Origin: Clostridium sp. UBA5530
Lineage (GTDB): Bacteria > Bacillota > Clostridia > Clostridiales > Clostridiaceae
Reading direction: 5' to 3'
Assembly: GCA_002423705.1 (NCBI GenBank)
Contig: DINW01000034.1
Span: 1-29,924, forward strand
DNA length: 29,924 nucleotides
Below the pieces are notes generated by a model that did no database searches, was not told the origin of the DNA, and saw only the letters and a program-made list of their open reading frames with translations. How positions within the stretch are numbered: position 1 is the first letter of the stretch; every line of letters begins with the position of its first letter. Both the position numbers and the translations under genes were made by a program. Shown here piece by piece: positions 22,647 to 29,924 of the stretch.

Positions 22647-22769
22647 ATGAATTGGAAAAAAGGATTTTTGCTCTATGCAGGATTAGTCATATAATTCAGC
22701 GGTTAATTGTATAGAGCTCAAAGGATAATCGCTGTCTCATTTATATATGATGAACCTGCAGTCTTGTGA
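22647..22769 (+). pseudogene. Possible decayed small membrane protein gene
   Basis: ATG 22647 has GGGGGTG upstream and opens MNWKKGFLLYAGLVI, a typical positively charged start of a membrane helix. The frame then meets TAA at codon 16 and TAA at codon 20, but continues plausibly as LYRAQRIIAVSFIYDEPAVL to TGA at 22769. Two in-frame stops in otherwise protein-like sequence suggest a dead gene of about 40 codons. It is short, so chance cannot be excluded. It lies just ahead of the CD3324-family gene. Confidence 0.35.
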
Positions 22770-22800
22770 ACTAAAATTAAGTTAAAGGAGCAGGATTAAG

Positions 22801-23067
22801 GTGGAGTATATAAATGCAAAAGATGTTTTGCCGGAAACGTTGATCCTTCAGATACAACAATATGTGGGAGGCAGCATGATTTACATACCTCAAAAGCATA
22901 TTGATAAGGAATCAAGTAATACCTGGAAAAACAGCAGAAATGAAATTATTCAAAGAAATAATGAAATTAAGGAAAAAAAGATAAATGGTACAAAAATAGA
23001 TGAACTTATGGATGAATATAATTTATCCTATGATACAATCAAAAGTATAATCTATAGAAAAAAATAG
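22801..23067 (+). CDS. CD3324-family protein with a C-terminal helix-turn-helix
   Basis: An 88-residue protein starting at GTG 22801 with AAAGGAG upstream. It shows the family opening YINAKDVLPETLILQIQQYV followed by IYIPQKH, and ends in a helix-turn-helix-like segment KIDELMDEYNLSYDTIKSII. The group is related to the Mor-type activator fold and is widespread in Clostridia with no defined role. A DNA-binding role is likely from the tail but unproven. A strong terminator follows directly, so it is transcribed alone or with the decayed gene upstream. Confidence 0.85.
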   Translation: MEYINAKDVLPETLILQIQQYVGGSMIYIPQKHIDKESSNTWKNSRNEIIQRNNEIKEKKINGTKIDELMDEYNLSYDTIKSIIYRKK

Positions 23068-23070
23068 AGG

Positions 23071-23102
23071 AAAAGCAGTCGGTTAAAGAACTGGCTGCTT
23101 TT
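23071..23102 (+). terminator. Intrinsic terminator after the CD3324-family gene
   Basis: AAAAGCAGTCGGTT pairs with AACTGGCTGCTTTT across an AAAG loop with two wobble pairs. The U-run is mostly within the 3' arm. Confidence 0.75.
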
Positions 23103-23218
23103 GTGTATTTACATTTATAATTAAAAATTACCTATTATTTTCTAATAAAATCTATTATATTTTAATTAGAAGATACAAAGTATGAAGAAATTTTTAAACA
23201 AACTAAAGGGGGATAACA

Positions 23219-23674
23219 ATGAACGTATATTTAAAGGATATTGATGAATCAAATTGGAAAAAGTGTATTTCATTAACTACAAATAAGGATGGTAAGCATT
23301 TTATCGTGGAAGAATTTATCGCTTCAAACGCTGTTTCCATAGCTCAAGGAAAAATTGAAAGGGGATGGACTATAAAGGCAGTGTATTCTGAAGATACCAT
23401 GGTTGGTTTTGTCATGTATGGGTACTGTTACGAAGAGAACATATATGAGATATGCAGACTAATGATAGACTATAAATATCAAGGAAGAGGATATGGCAAA
23501 GCAGCACTTGAAAAAGTTATAGAAGAAATGAAAAAATTTAAAAATTGCAATGAAATTTTTCTATCTTTTGATCCAGAAAATAATATTGGGCAAAGATTAT
23601 ATGAAAGTTTTGGATTTAAGGATACAGGAAATACCGTTGAAGGTGAATTGGTATATAGTTTAAGTTTAAAGTAG
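23219..23674 (+). CDS. GNAT N-acetyltransferase, spermidine/spermine (BltD-like) type
   Basis: A 151-residue acetyltransferase that uses acetyl-CoA. The pyrophosphate-binding loop is YQGRGYGKAAL (motif A), preceded by the strand ICRLMIDYK; motif B is visible as RLYESFGF. The overall pattern (a first region up to QGKIERGWTIKAVY, then VGFVMYGY) fits the Bacillus BltD/PaiA-like polyamine acetylases better than ribosomal protein acetylases. AAAGGGGG precedes ATG 23219. It begins a run of four GNAT genes and one HAD gene; the substrate remains a guess. Confidence 0.85.
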   Translation: MNVYLKDIDESNWKKCISLTTNKDGKHFIVEEFIASNAVSIAQGKIERGWTIKAVYSEDTMVGFVMYGYCYEENIYEICRLMIDYKYQGRGYGKAALEKVIEEMKKFKNCNEIFLSFDPENNIGQRLYESFGFKDTGNTVEGELVYSLSLK

Positions 23675-23737
23675 AATATCAATGGAAATATTTAATTTAT
23701 TAGCCTTAGCACAATAGATATAGATAAGGAGATAGAA

Positions 23738-24628
23738 ATGATTAGGGAATATGATCAGACTGATGTTGATGAAATAATAGAATTATTGAGTTTACATAAT
23801 GAACTGTCAAGGAAAGAACAGGATGAGAAAAGGCAGGAACTTAAAAATAGAAAAGATACATTGCTAGTTTATGAGGACCATGAAAAGATACAAGGCATAA
23901 GTTCTATTAATGTTTGGAACAATGCTGATAAAGGGTCTCCATGGCCTAGTAGTGCTACTATAATTATAGTCACAAGAGAAAATAGTGATTTTTATACCAT
24001 AGCAGATATGCTGTGGGAAAAATCTTATAATAAGGTGAAGGATAAGGATATAGCATTTATTCAAACTTATTATAATGAAAAACAGCAGGGGTGGAGAGCC
24101 TTTTATGATAAAAAAGATTTTGAACAATGGTTTGGAATTAGAGGAATGATATATAAAGGAAACAGGTTTAGTCTTACAAAGTTAACTTACAGAAACTATG
24201 AGGATAAGGATTTTAATATGTACTATACCTATTTAGGTCAATGCTTTAGTCCTATGAGACAAGCTAACGACATACATCCTTTTAACATTTATAAAGGATC
24301 AAGTTTAGAAAGGATTGAAAGATTGAAAAGAGAGACCTTAGAAAAAAGAGATTCTATATATTTATTTTATGAAGGAAAAGAATTTATAGGGTCATCTATA
24401 GTAGAAGAGGAAATTGATGACATTTTTGTAATACCAGAGAAGCAAGGCAAAGGTTATGGACGAAAAATAGTTGAGGCTACAATAAATTTAGCACTGGATA
24501 GGAATTTTAACAAGATAACTCTAGGAGCTGTAGCCTGGAACAAAGTTGCTATAAATCTTTATGAGAGCATTGGTTTTGAAATATATCAGAGCTTTGAGCA
24601 TAGAAGATTAGTAGTAAAGAAAGATTAG
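23738..24628 (+). CDS. Tandem-GNAT acetyltransferase
   Basis: A 296-residue protein with two GNAT-like halves. The N-terminal half (about 1-140) has a recognisable start (IREYDQTDVDEIIELL) but no convincing acetyl-CoA loop. The C-terminal half has the complete site, DDIFVIPEKQGKGYGRKIV, and the motif B segment LYESIGFEIY. Such two-domain proteins usually use one half for catalysis and the other for structure or substrate binding. It has AAGGAGA before its ATG and lies about 60 nt after the previous gene. The substrate is unknown. Confidence 0.88.
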   Translation: MIREYDQTDVDEIIELLSLHNELSRKEQDEKRQELKNRKDTLLVYEDHEKIQGISSINVWNNADKGSPWPSSATIIIVTRENSDFYTIADMLWEKSYNKVKDKDIAFIQTYYNEKQQGWRAFYDKKDFEQWFGIRGMIYKGNRFSLTKLTYRNYEDKDFNMYYTYLGQCFSPMRQANDIHPFNIYKGSSLERIERLKRETLEKRDSIYLFYEGKEFIGSSIVEEEIDDIFVIPEKQGKGYGRKIVEATINLALDRNFNKITLGAVAWNKVAINLYESIGFEIYQSFEHRRLVVKKD

Positions 24629-24691
24629 GATGTAATTAAATATAGGGATTATACATCTACACAAAAAGATTTACAGGGAGGGACCTAAGCT

Positions 24692-25381
24692 ATGAATGAA
24701 AATATAAAGGTTGTGTTTTTTGATTTATTTTTTACTCTTATAACACCTAAATACAATGATTTGAAAAATGAAAATGATGTATTGAGTATGACCCAGGAGC
24801 AATGGGAAATCTATGCTGAGGATAAAGAACTATATATGAGTAGAGCATTAGGAAAAGAAAGAAACCCTGAAACTATAATTAAAGACATACTTAAAAAGGC
24901 TAAGGTTGATTCTAGTAAAGACCAGATAAATGAAATATTGTATCTACGACAACAACGTATGAAAAGAGCATTGGTAGAAGTGGATGAAGAAATTCTTAAT
25001 GTGCTTTTAGAGATTAAAAATAGAAATAAAAAATTATGTATCATAAGTAATGCCGATGTAATAGACATTATGCATTGGAAGGACTCACCTTTAAATAATT
25101 TCTTTGATGATACTATTTTTTCATGTGAAGTAGGATCCTTGAAACCTAATGATAAAATTTATGATATAGCACTAAGAACCATGGGCATCAAACCCAATGA
25201 GGGACTTTTCATTGGAGATGGTGGTTCCGCTGAATTAGAGGGGGCTAAAAGCAAGGGCCTTAGCACAATAATGACTACACATTTACTTAAAAGAGACGAG
25301 AAAGATAAACAAGTTATAGGAAAATTTGCAGACTATATTGTAGATGATTTTAAGGAGATTCTCAATGTAGGATGTATTTAG
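24692..25381 (+). CDS. HAD-superfamily hydrolase with an altered motif I
   Basis: A 229-residue protein of the haloacid dehalogenase-like fold. The nucleophile Asp lies in FFDLFFTL, but the usual second Asp (DxD) is Phe, as in dehalogenase-like branches that lack the phosphatase acid/base. Motif II is CIISNAD, motif III Lys is in GSLKPND, and motif IV GLFIGDGGSAELEGA keeps the metal-binding acids. A helical cap lies at about residues 20-100. It may be a phosphatase with reduced activity or a different type of HAD enzyme. AGGGAGG precedes ATG 24692. It ends just before another GNAT gene and is probably cotranscribed with it. Confidence 0.88.
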   Translation: MNENIKVVFFDLFFTLITPKYNDLKNENDVLSMTQEQWEIYAEDKELYMSRALGKERNPETIIKDILKKAKVDSSKDQINEILYLRQQRMKRALVEVDEEILNVLLEIKNRNKKLCIISNADVIDIMHWKDSPLNNFFDDTIFSCEVGSLKPNDKIYDIALRTMGIKPNEGLFIGDGGSAELEGAKSKGLSTIMTTHLLKRDEKDKQVIGKFADYIVDDFKEILNVGCI

Positions 25382-25410
25382 TAATAGACCATGGGAGGGA
25401 GAAATCATAT

Positions 25411-25977
25411 ATGGATATAGACAAATCAGTTTTCAATGAATTTCCTACTTTAGAATCCCAAAGATTAGTATATAGAAAGGTGACTTCACAGGATATAGAG
25501 GATATATTTAATATCTATGGTGATCCTGAGGTTGCTAGGTATGACTGGTTTAGTCCAATTGATACTAAAGATAGGGCGTTGGATATAATAAATAACTACA
25601 GGACAGAATTTATAAACAAAGAGGAAATTACTTGGGGAGTTGCAAGAAAAAATGACAACAGGATTATCGGCTATTGTAATTTAGGGGACTTTGACCAGGA
25701 GGCTTTAAGATGTGAAATAGGATATGGATTTAATAGGAATCAATGGAATAAGGGCTATGGTACTGAGGCAATAAGGACTTTGACTAATTTTGGATTTAAA
25801 AGTATGAGACTTAATAGAATAGAGGCTGTAGTTACCCTTGGAAATTATGGATCAATAAAGGCTCTGAAGAAAGCTGGATTTACTGAGGAAGGAACTATGA
25901 GACAAAGAACCTTCATGAAAGGGCATTTAGTTGATGATGTGATGCTATCCATAATAAGAGAGGATTATTATAGATAG
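25411..25977 (+). CDS. RimJ/RimL-type GNAT acetyltransferase
   Basis: An acetyltransferase of 188 residues from ATG 25411, chosen because GGGAGGGAG lies 9 nt upstream; an in-frame ATG at 25372 would add 13 residues overlapping the HAD gene. It has the family order: FPTLESQRLVYRKVT at the start, IGYCNLGDF, then EIGYGFNRNQWNKGYGTEAI with the acetyl-CoA loop, MRLNRIEAVV and SIKALKKAGFTEEGTMRQ. RimJ/RimL relatives acetylate ribosomal protein N-termini, but many paralogues modify antibiotics or small amines. Confidence 0.9.
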   Translation: MDIDKSVFNEFPTLESQRLVYRKVTSQDIEDIFNIYGDPEVARYDWFSPIDTKDRALDIINNYRTEFINKEEITWGVARKNDNRIIGYCNLGDFDQEALRCEIGYGFNRNQWNKGYGTEAIRTLTNFGFKSMRLNRIEAVVTLGNYGSIKALKKAGFTEEGTMRQRTFMKGHLVDDVMLSIIREDYYR

Positions 25978-25981
25978 TTCG

Positions 25982-26101
25982 GCTTGTTATAACAGATTGT
26001 GTGCCTTAGAGGGAGCCATTGAAGGAATTAGATGGCATGATCTCTCAGTGGAAGTGAAAGTACAGCTTAAAGAATTTTACAATGAAGCAAAAGCAATATA
26101 G
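25982..26101 (+). pseudogene. Possible remnant of a protein-coding gene
   Basis: An open frame of about 40 codons without its own start codon reads LEGAIEGIRWHDLSVEVKVQ and then LKEFYNEAKAI before TAG at 26099-26101. The composition is protein-like (amphipathic, charged), unlike the AT-rich spacers around it. It may be the C-terminal end of a lost gene. I do not recognise the family, and chance is possible. The rest of 25978-26220 holds only the hairpin at 26169. Confidence 0.3.
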
Positions 26102-26168
26102 AAATTTTCTCAACTTTAATAAGCAATAGTTCTTAAGATTGAACATTATGGATAAGCTTAGTAAAATT

Positions 26169-26205
26169 TTAACTATAGGCAGAGAAAACCTATAGTTAAT
26201 TTTTT
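26169..26205 (+). terminator. Terminator-like hairpin abutting the next gene's ribosome binding site
   Basis: TTAACTATAGG (26169-26179) and CCTATAGTTAA (26189-26199) form a perfect 11-bp stem followed by T6. The AGGAG of the next gene begins right after the T-run, so this could terminate the upstream transcript or act as an attenuator of the downstream acetyltransferase gene. Confidence 0.75.
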
Positions 26206-26220
26206 AGGAGATGTATACTT

Positions 26221-26757
26221 ATGATATTAGAAACAAATAGATTAATTTTAAGAGAATTTTATTCAAGTGACTGGAGAGATTTGCATGAATACCTTTCTAA
26301 AGAATCCGTCGTTAAATATGAACCCTATGATATTTACGATGAAGAAGGTTCTAAGGAAGAAGCCCTGTATAGATCTACAGCTCAGTGCTTTTGGGCTGTT
26401 GTTTTAAAAGGTAATAACAAGGTTATAGGAAACATATATTTTGAGAACCAAGAACCAGAGGAATTTGGAACTTGGGAAATAGGATATGTATTCAACCCAG
26501 AATATTGGGGAAAAGGCTATGCCACAGAAAGTTGCCAGAAAATTTTAAGCTATGGCTTTAAAGAGTTGAAAGCACGTAGAATAATTGCCATGTGTAACCC
26601 TAAAAATCAGCCTTCATGGAGATTATTAGAGGGGCTAAACATGAGAAGAGAGGGTCATTTAAGAAAAAATATATTTTTTAAAAAAGATGAAGGTGGGAAT
26701 CCTATTTGGAATGATACTTATGAATACGGAATATTGGCAGAGGAATATGAAGGTTAG
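26221..26757 (+). CDS. RimJ/RimL-type GNAT acetyltransferase
   Basis: A 178-residue acetyltransferase with the opening ILETNRLILREF, then VIGNIYFEN, EIGYVFNPEYWGKGYATES containing the acetyl-CoA loop, ARRIIAMCNPKNQPSWRLLE, and MRREGHLRKN near the end. The full-length family match suggests an intact enzyme. AGGAG lies about 10 nt before ATG 26221, immediately after a terminator-like hairpin. It is the last gene of the plus-strand block and converges on the permease at 26815 across a shared terminator. Confidence 0.92.
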   Translation: MILETNRLILREFYSSDWRDLHEYLSKESVVKYEPYDIYDEEGSKEEALYRSTAQCFWAVVLKGNNKVIGNIYFENQEPEEFGTWEIGYVFNPEYWGKGYATESCQKILSYGFKELKARRIIAMCNPKNQPSWRLLEGLNMRREGHLRKNIFFKKDEGGNPIWNDTYEYGILAEEYEG

Positions 26758-26770
26758 TTTAATTTAAAAA

Positions 26771-26809
26771 AATAGAAGATTAGAGGTGGGTGCCCTCTAA
26801 TTTTCTATT
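26771..26809. terminator. Bidirectional terminator between convergent genes
   Basis: AATAGAAGATTAGAGG (26771-26786) pairs with CCTCTAATTTTCTATT (26794-26809), one mismatch, around TGGGTGC. An A-run upstream (26766-26772) and U-rich sequence after the stem allow it to act on both strands, for the genes ending at 26757 and 26815. Confidence 0.8.
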
Positions 26810-26814
26810 ATATA

Positions 26815-29064
26815 TTAATCTCTAGCTTTTAAACTTTCTGTCATATTAATATTTAAAACCTTTCTCTTAAATATGTGTAAGGTTGTATAATAAACAGTTA
26901 AAATAAATATTAAAGAAATTAATAACTGCCATAATTTAAGAGATACTATAAAATCAAAGTACATGTTTGTAGTTAGAACATCAAAGAATTTTTGTATTAG
27001 CTTTTGTGTTAATGGAATTGACAGTAAGAAACCAATCCATATTAAAAGAGATGTAGAATTTAGCAAAAGCTTTGATAGTTCATTATTATGATATCCTAGT
27101 ACCTTCAGCATAGAAATATTTTTTTTATTTTCTTCAATCAACATAGAAGTGACTATATATATTACGATGGTCCCTATGATTGCAGATATTATAGCCATTA
27201 TATATAAAAGAGATCTAAGAGCAGCAATAGAGGTTTCCATACCTGCAATGCTATCCTCCTTTGTTAATGTGTTCATCACTAGACTAGGATCTAAATCTAA
27301 CTCCTTATCACTGTACAATCCAATATGTGTGTCCTTAGGCAACTTTAGCATATTGTTTAGCTCACTTAAAGGAAGGTAGATATTTTCACTATATTGGATA
27401 TCGCAAATCTTATTAATTTTAATATTGTATTCTTCAAGATTAGAATTATTCTTAATTTTTATGATGTCTCCTGCCTCTATACCTAACCGCTTAGCTACAG
27501 CCCTGGACATTACAGTTTGATCATTTTCTATAACATTACCATTTTTATCGAAAAGGGTTATATACTTGCTATTGTCAGCTACACCATTTAAAGTGATTTT
27601 TAGCTTTTCACCATTTTTATCATATTCAAAATTTGAAACCATATATGGTTCTCCAATGGAAGAAGGTTCATATATTGGTTTAGTAAAAATATATTGATAT
27701 TCATATCCAAATAATTCATGGAAGTTGCTATTAAATAAAACCTTTAGTGAACTATCAAAAACAAAGCCTGTAAGGATGAATAAGGAAGAGGCGGTTATGC
27801 CTACTACCATAAGAAAGCTTCTAGACAAATTCCAAGTAATTTCTTTAATCCTAAACCTTAATTTAAAAGTGCCTCTTTTATAAGAAATAAATTTTGTTAA
27901 GAAGCCTCTCCTAACACTATTAGAGTTAGACTTTAAAAGAAGACTTATATTAAAATTTAAAGCTTTTTTAAGGGAGAGCACTGTAGCGATAAGGTTCAAA
28001 GTTATAGGGACAATCATAAGAGTTACAATATCTAAGATTTCATAACGAAAAGTTGGTCTGGGTATATTATATTCTATGGAGGATAACATAGAAAAAGGTT
28101 TAGTTAAAAAAATCCCCAATATACATCCTAAAAAGGAGCCTGTTAATGACACACATATAGGAACCTTTATATAATGACTTATTATTTCCGTTTTTTTATA
28201 CCCCATAGAATAAAGAGTACCAATATAAACATATTCTTTTTTTAGCATACGCCCCATAGCCACAGCCATGATAACACTAGAAAGCATTAAAATAAAGAGA
28301 GGAGCGATTTTACTTAACATGATAAGAGAGTCAATTTCACCATCAAAGGTAGAAATCCTTGTATTTGCAGTTCTAGTTGTCCATTCTAAAATAATACCTT
28401 TATCACTTAGGGCTTTTCTAAATTCTTCTTCATTTTGTTCATTAAAGATTACACTATAGTAGTTTTTTTCATTACCATTAGATATAGATTTAAAGGTTTC
28501 AGGCGCAACTAGGCAAAAACCAAATTTTTTACCATCACACATAAAGTCGCTTTCATTCTTTCTCACACTAAGGTAGTCGGGAGTTACAAAAATACCACAA
28601 AGGTTATAATTCCTGCCATCTAAGGATATAGTATCTCCAAATTTTAATTTCTGAGCTTCATAAAAGTATCTATCAACCATTATATCTGAGGAGGCATTTA
28701 AGTCTGTACCTTTATATAAAACTGATGAATTTATTTTCTCAGTTCTTTCTCTTATCCTAAGAGTAGCACCATTATATTGCTTTTCTACATATTTATTTTT
28801 CTGCAAAGTTAAATTATAAAGATTTTCATATATTTCAATATCGCTTTCAGATAAGTTTTCAGAGAAAAAGAAGTTTGCATCCTCTAATTTATGTTCTATT
28901 CTATTATTAATAACCTGCTGCTTTATATTTGTACTTGCAGTTTTTAATCCTAAAAAGGAAGAAGTAGATAAGAATATTAGTATTATCATCCCAATATAGG
29001 TTCCTTTATGCTCCCAAAAGATTCTTTTATTTCTTTTATTAATATTCATTTTCATAGTTACCAC
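26815..29064 (-). CDS. FtsX-family ABC permease, second exporter pair
   Basis: A 749-residue permease with an N-terminal helix (about 20-40), an outside domain (about 45-250), three helices with FtsX coupling sequence YIGTLYSMGYKKTEI, a middle helix after RIKEITWNLSRSFL, a second outside region and three C-terminal helices with ISMLKVLGYHNNEL. This duplicated FtsX layout is shared with lipid or peptide exporters and differs in sequence from the permeases at 6652 and 14491. The start is uncertain: GTG 29064 has AAAGGA close by and overlaps the ATPase end, while ATG 29055 has only weak pairing. The partner ATPase is directly upstream. No membrane-fusion protein or two-component gene accompanies it within the window. 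Confidence 0.92.
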   Translation of the reverse strand: MVTMKMNINKRNKRIFWEHKGTYIGMIILIFLSTSSFLGLKTASTNIKQQVINNRIEHKLEDANFFFSENLSESDIEIYENLYNLTLQKNKYVEKQYNGATLRIRERTEKINSSVLYKGTDLNASSDIMVDRYFYEAQKLKFGDTISLDGRNYNLCGIFVTPDYLSVRKNESDFMCDGKKFGFCLVAPETFKSISNGNEKNYYSVIFNEQNEEEFRKALSDKGIILEWTTRTANTRISTFDGEIDSLIMLSKIAPLFILMLSSVIMAVAMGRMLKKEYVYIGTLYSMGYKKTEIISHYIKVPICVSLTGSFLGCILGIFLTKPFSMLSSIEYNIPRPTFRYEILDIVTLMIVPITLNLIATVLSLKKALNFNISLLLKSNSNSVRRGFLTKFISYKRGTFKLRFRIKEITWNLSRSFLMVVGITASSLFILTGFVFDSSLKVLFNSNFHELFGYEYQYIFTKPIYEPSSIGEPYMVSNFEYDKNGEKLKITLNGVADNSKYITLFDKNGNVIENDQTVMSRAVAKRLGIEAGDIIKIKNNSNLEEYNIKINKICDIQYSENIYLPLSELNNMLKLPKDTHIGLYSDKELDLDPSLVMNTLTKEDSIAGMETSIAALRSLLYIMAIISAIIGTIVIYIVTSMLIEENKKNISMLKVLGYHNNELSKLLLNSTSLLIWIGFLLSIPLTQKLIQKFFDVLTTNMYFDFIVSLKLWQLLISLIFILTVYYTTLHIFKRKVLNINMTESLKARD

Positions 29065-29807
29065 TGAATCCTTTCAACAGGAGTTGGGGTAGGGTTTTTC
29101 TTATCAATAACAATCTTTCCATCACTTATTTTTATTATTCTATTACACATTTCTGAAATAGAACTATTATGAGTTATAATTAGGATTGTTGTATTAAATT
29201 TTTCATTTATTTCCTTGATTAACTTCAAAATATCAAGAGATGATTTATAATCTAAAGCACCAGTAGGCTCATCGCACAATAAAAGTTTAGGATTCTTAAC
29301 GAAGGCCCTTGCAATGGCAACACGTTGCTGCTGACCTCCAGACAACTCAACAGGGTATCGCCCAGATAAATGCTTAATTCCCAAGGTACTAAGTAAATCC
29401 CCAATATTTAATGGACATTTGCAAATGTCTGCTACAACCTCTACATTTTCATAAACTGTTAAGTTATGAATTAAATTATAGAATTGAAATACAAAGCCTA
29501 TACTGCTTCTTCTGTAATCAGTTAATTGAGAACCTTTTAGAGAAGTAATGTCCTGGTTATCAACATATATAGTACCTTTATCGGCAGTGTCTATACCACC
29601 TATAATATTTACTAAGGTTGATTTCCCAGAGCCAGAAGGTCCTAATATGGTCACCATCTCACCCCTAGATACTTCTAAGTTTACTTTATCAATAGCGTGA
29701 ATTATTTCGCCACCAGATTGATAGCTTTTAGATAGGTCTTGAATTTTAATAAAAGTGTTAGATACATTTAAGTCGGAATGGTCGTAGTTGATTCTTTGTT
29801 TTGTCAT
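29058..29807 (-). CDS. LolD/MacB-type ABC ATPase, second exporter pair
   Basis: A 249-residue ATPase with Walker A GPSGSGKS, Q-loop FVFQFY, signature LSGGQQQRV, Walker B LLLCDEPTGALD and switch His in ITHNSS. About 15 residues precede the usual start of the fold. GGAGGT lies about 7 nt before ATG 29807. The stop codon overlaps the permease start, indicating coupled expression. The upstream 110 bp contain a terminator-like hairpin for a gene beyond the window, so this pair is probably its own transcript. Confidence 0.93.
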   Translation of the reverse strand: MTKQRINYDHSDLNVSNTFIKIQDLSKSYQSGGEIIHAIDKVNLEVSRGEMVTILGPSGSGKSTLVNIIGGIDTADKGTIYVDNQDITSLKGSQLTDYRRSSIGFVFQFYNLIHNLTVYENVEVVADICKCPLNIGDLLSTLGIKHLSGRYPVELSGGQQQRVAIARAFVKNPKLLLCDEPTGALDYKSSLDILKLIKEINEKFNTTILIITHNSSISEMCNRIIKISDGKIVIDKKNPTPTPVERIQW

Positions 29808-29884
29808 AGTAAGTTACCTCCATTTAATAATAAGATAGCTCTATGGCATTGCAAAATCTTAATTTATATGTTCCATGTATACAT

Positions 29885-29919
29885 AAAAAATACCTGTGGA
29901 ACATACTACTGTCCCACAG
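29885..29919 (-). terminator. Probable terminator of a minus-strand gene beyond the window
   Basis: On the minus strand CTGTGG (29914-29919) pairs with CCACAG (29894-29899), followed by GTA and six T (29885-29890). An alternative 8-bp inverted repeat, ATGTTCCA/TGGAACAT (29868-29875 and 29897-29904), shares part of the same arm, so two exclusive folds exist. Confidence 0.5.
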
Positions 29920-29924
29920 ATGTG

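Noticed and set aside
24626..24658. GATGTA/TACATC inverted repeat after the tandem GNAT gene as a terminator.
   Set aside because: The six-bp arms are weak, the loop is long, and no U-run follows.
1..29924. A defence island, CRISPR array, prophage or biosynthetic peptide cluster.
   Set aside because: No nuclease, methylase, integrase, spacer array, precursor peptide or modification enzyme is visible; exporters and sensors alone do not support such a call.

Overview
The window is AT-rich, low-GC Gram-positive DNA, most likely from Clostridium or a close relative. The evidence is strong Shine-Dalgarno sites, lipoprotein signal peptides, BceRS/BceAB-type genes, a CD3324-family protein and AT-rich codon use. 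No species can be named from the sequence alone. I see no rRNA, tRNA, CRISPR array, transposase or phage gene.

Layout. (1) 59-1664, minus strand: a flavin unit made of an FMN riboswitch, a RibU-type riboflavin transporter gene that is out of frame at an A7 tract just after its start, and a riboflavin kinase domain fused to an OmpR-type winged helix. (2) 1795-11582, minus strand: a tightly packed exporter operon. In transcription order it holds two lipoprotein membrane-fusion proteins, a 952-residue FtsX/MacB-type permease, two ATPases (one with a SpoVT/AbrB-like tail), a third membrane-fusion lipoprotein and a decayed second permease. (3) 11583-11980: a divergent control region with two long hairpins, one of them a perfect 25-bp-arm palindrome. 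(4) 11981-16494, plus strand: a response regulator, an intramembrane-type histidine kinase and a BceAB-type ABC transporter, followed by an iron-sulfur-flavoprotein-like reductase. (5) 17273-17812, minus strand: a YbjQ-family gene with a good promoter and a tiny one-helix membrane protein gene. (6) 18014-21556, plus strand: a large ArsR-type regulator, then an ABC-2 exporter (one ATPase, two permeases) with its own near-consensus promoter. (7) 21655-26757, plus strand: an AraC/GyrI-like regulator, a decayed small membrane gene, a CD3324-family protein, four GNAT acetyltransferases and a HAD hydrolase. (8) 26815-29807, minus strand: another ATPase/FtsX permease pair.

The theme is export and detoxification: four ABC systems (MacB-like, Bce-like, ABC-2, LolD/FtsX-like), local regulators and several acetyltransferases. 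The Bce-type two-component system is divergent from the MacB-like operon and is a natural candidate to control both sides, but that is inference.

The most unusual items are the riboflavin kinase-DNA-binding fusion under an FMN riboswitch, the A_AAA_AAA slippery heptamer that would restore the ribU frame by a -1 shift, the ATPase with a SpoVT/AbrB tail, and a 57-bp hairpin repeat present in three copies at different stages of decay.
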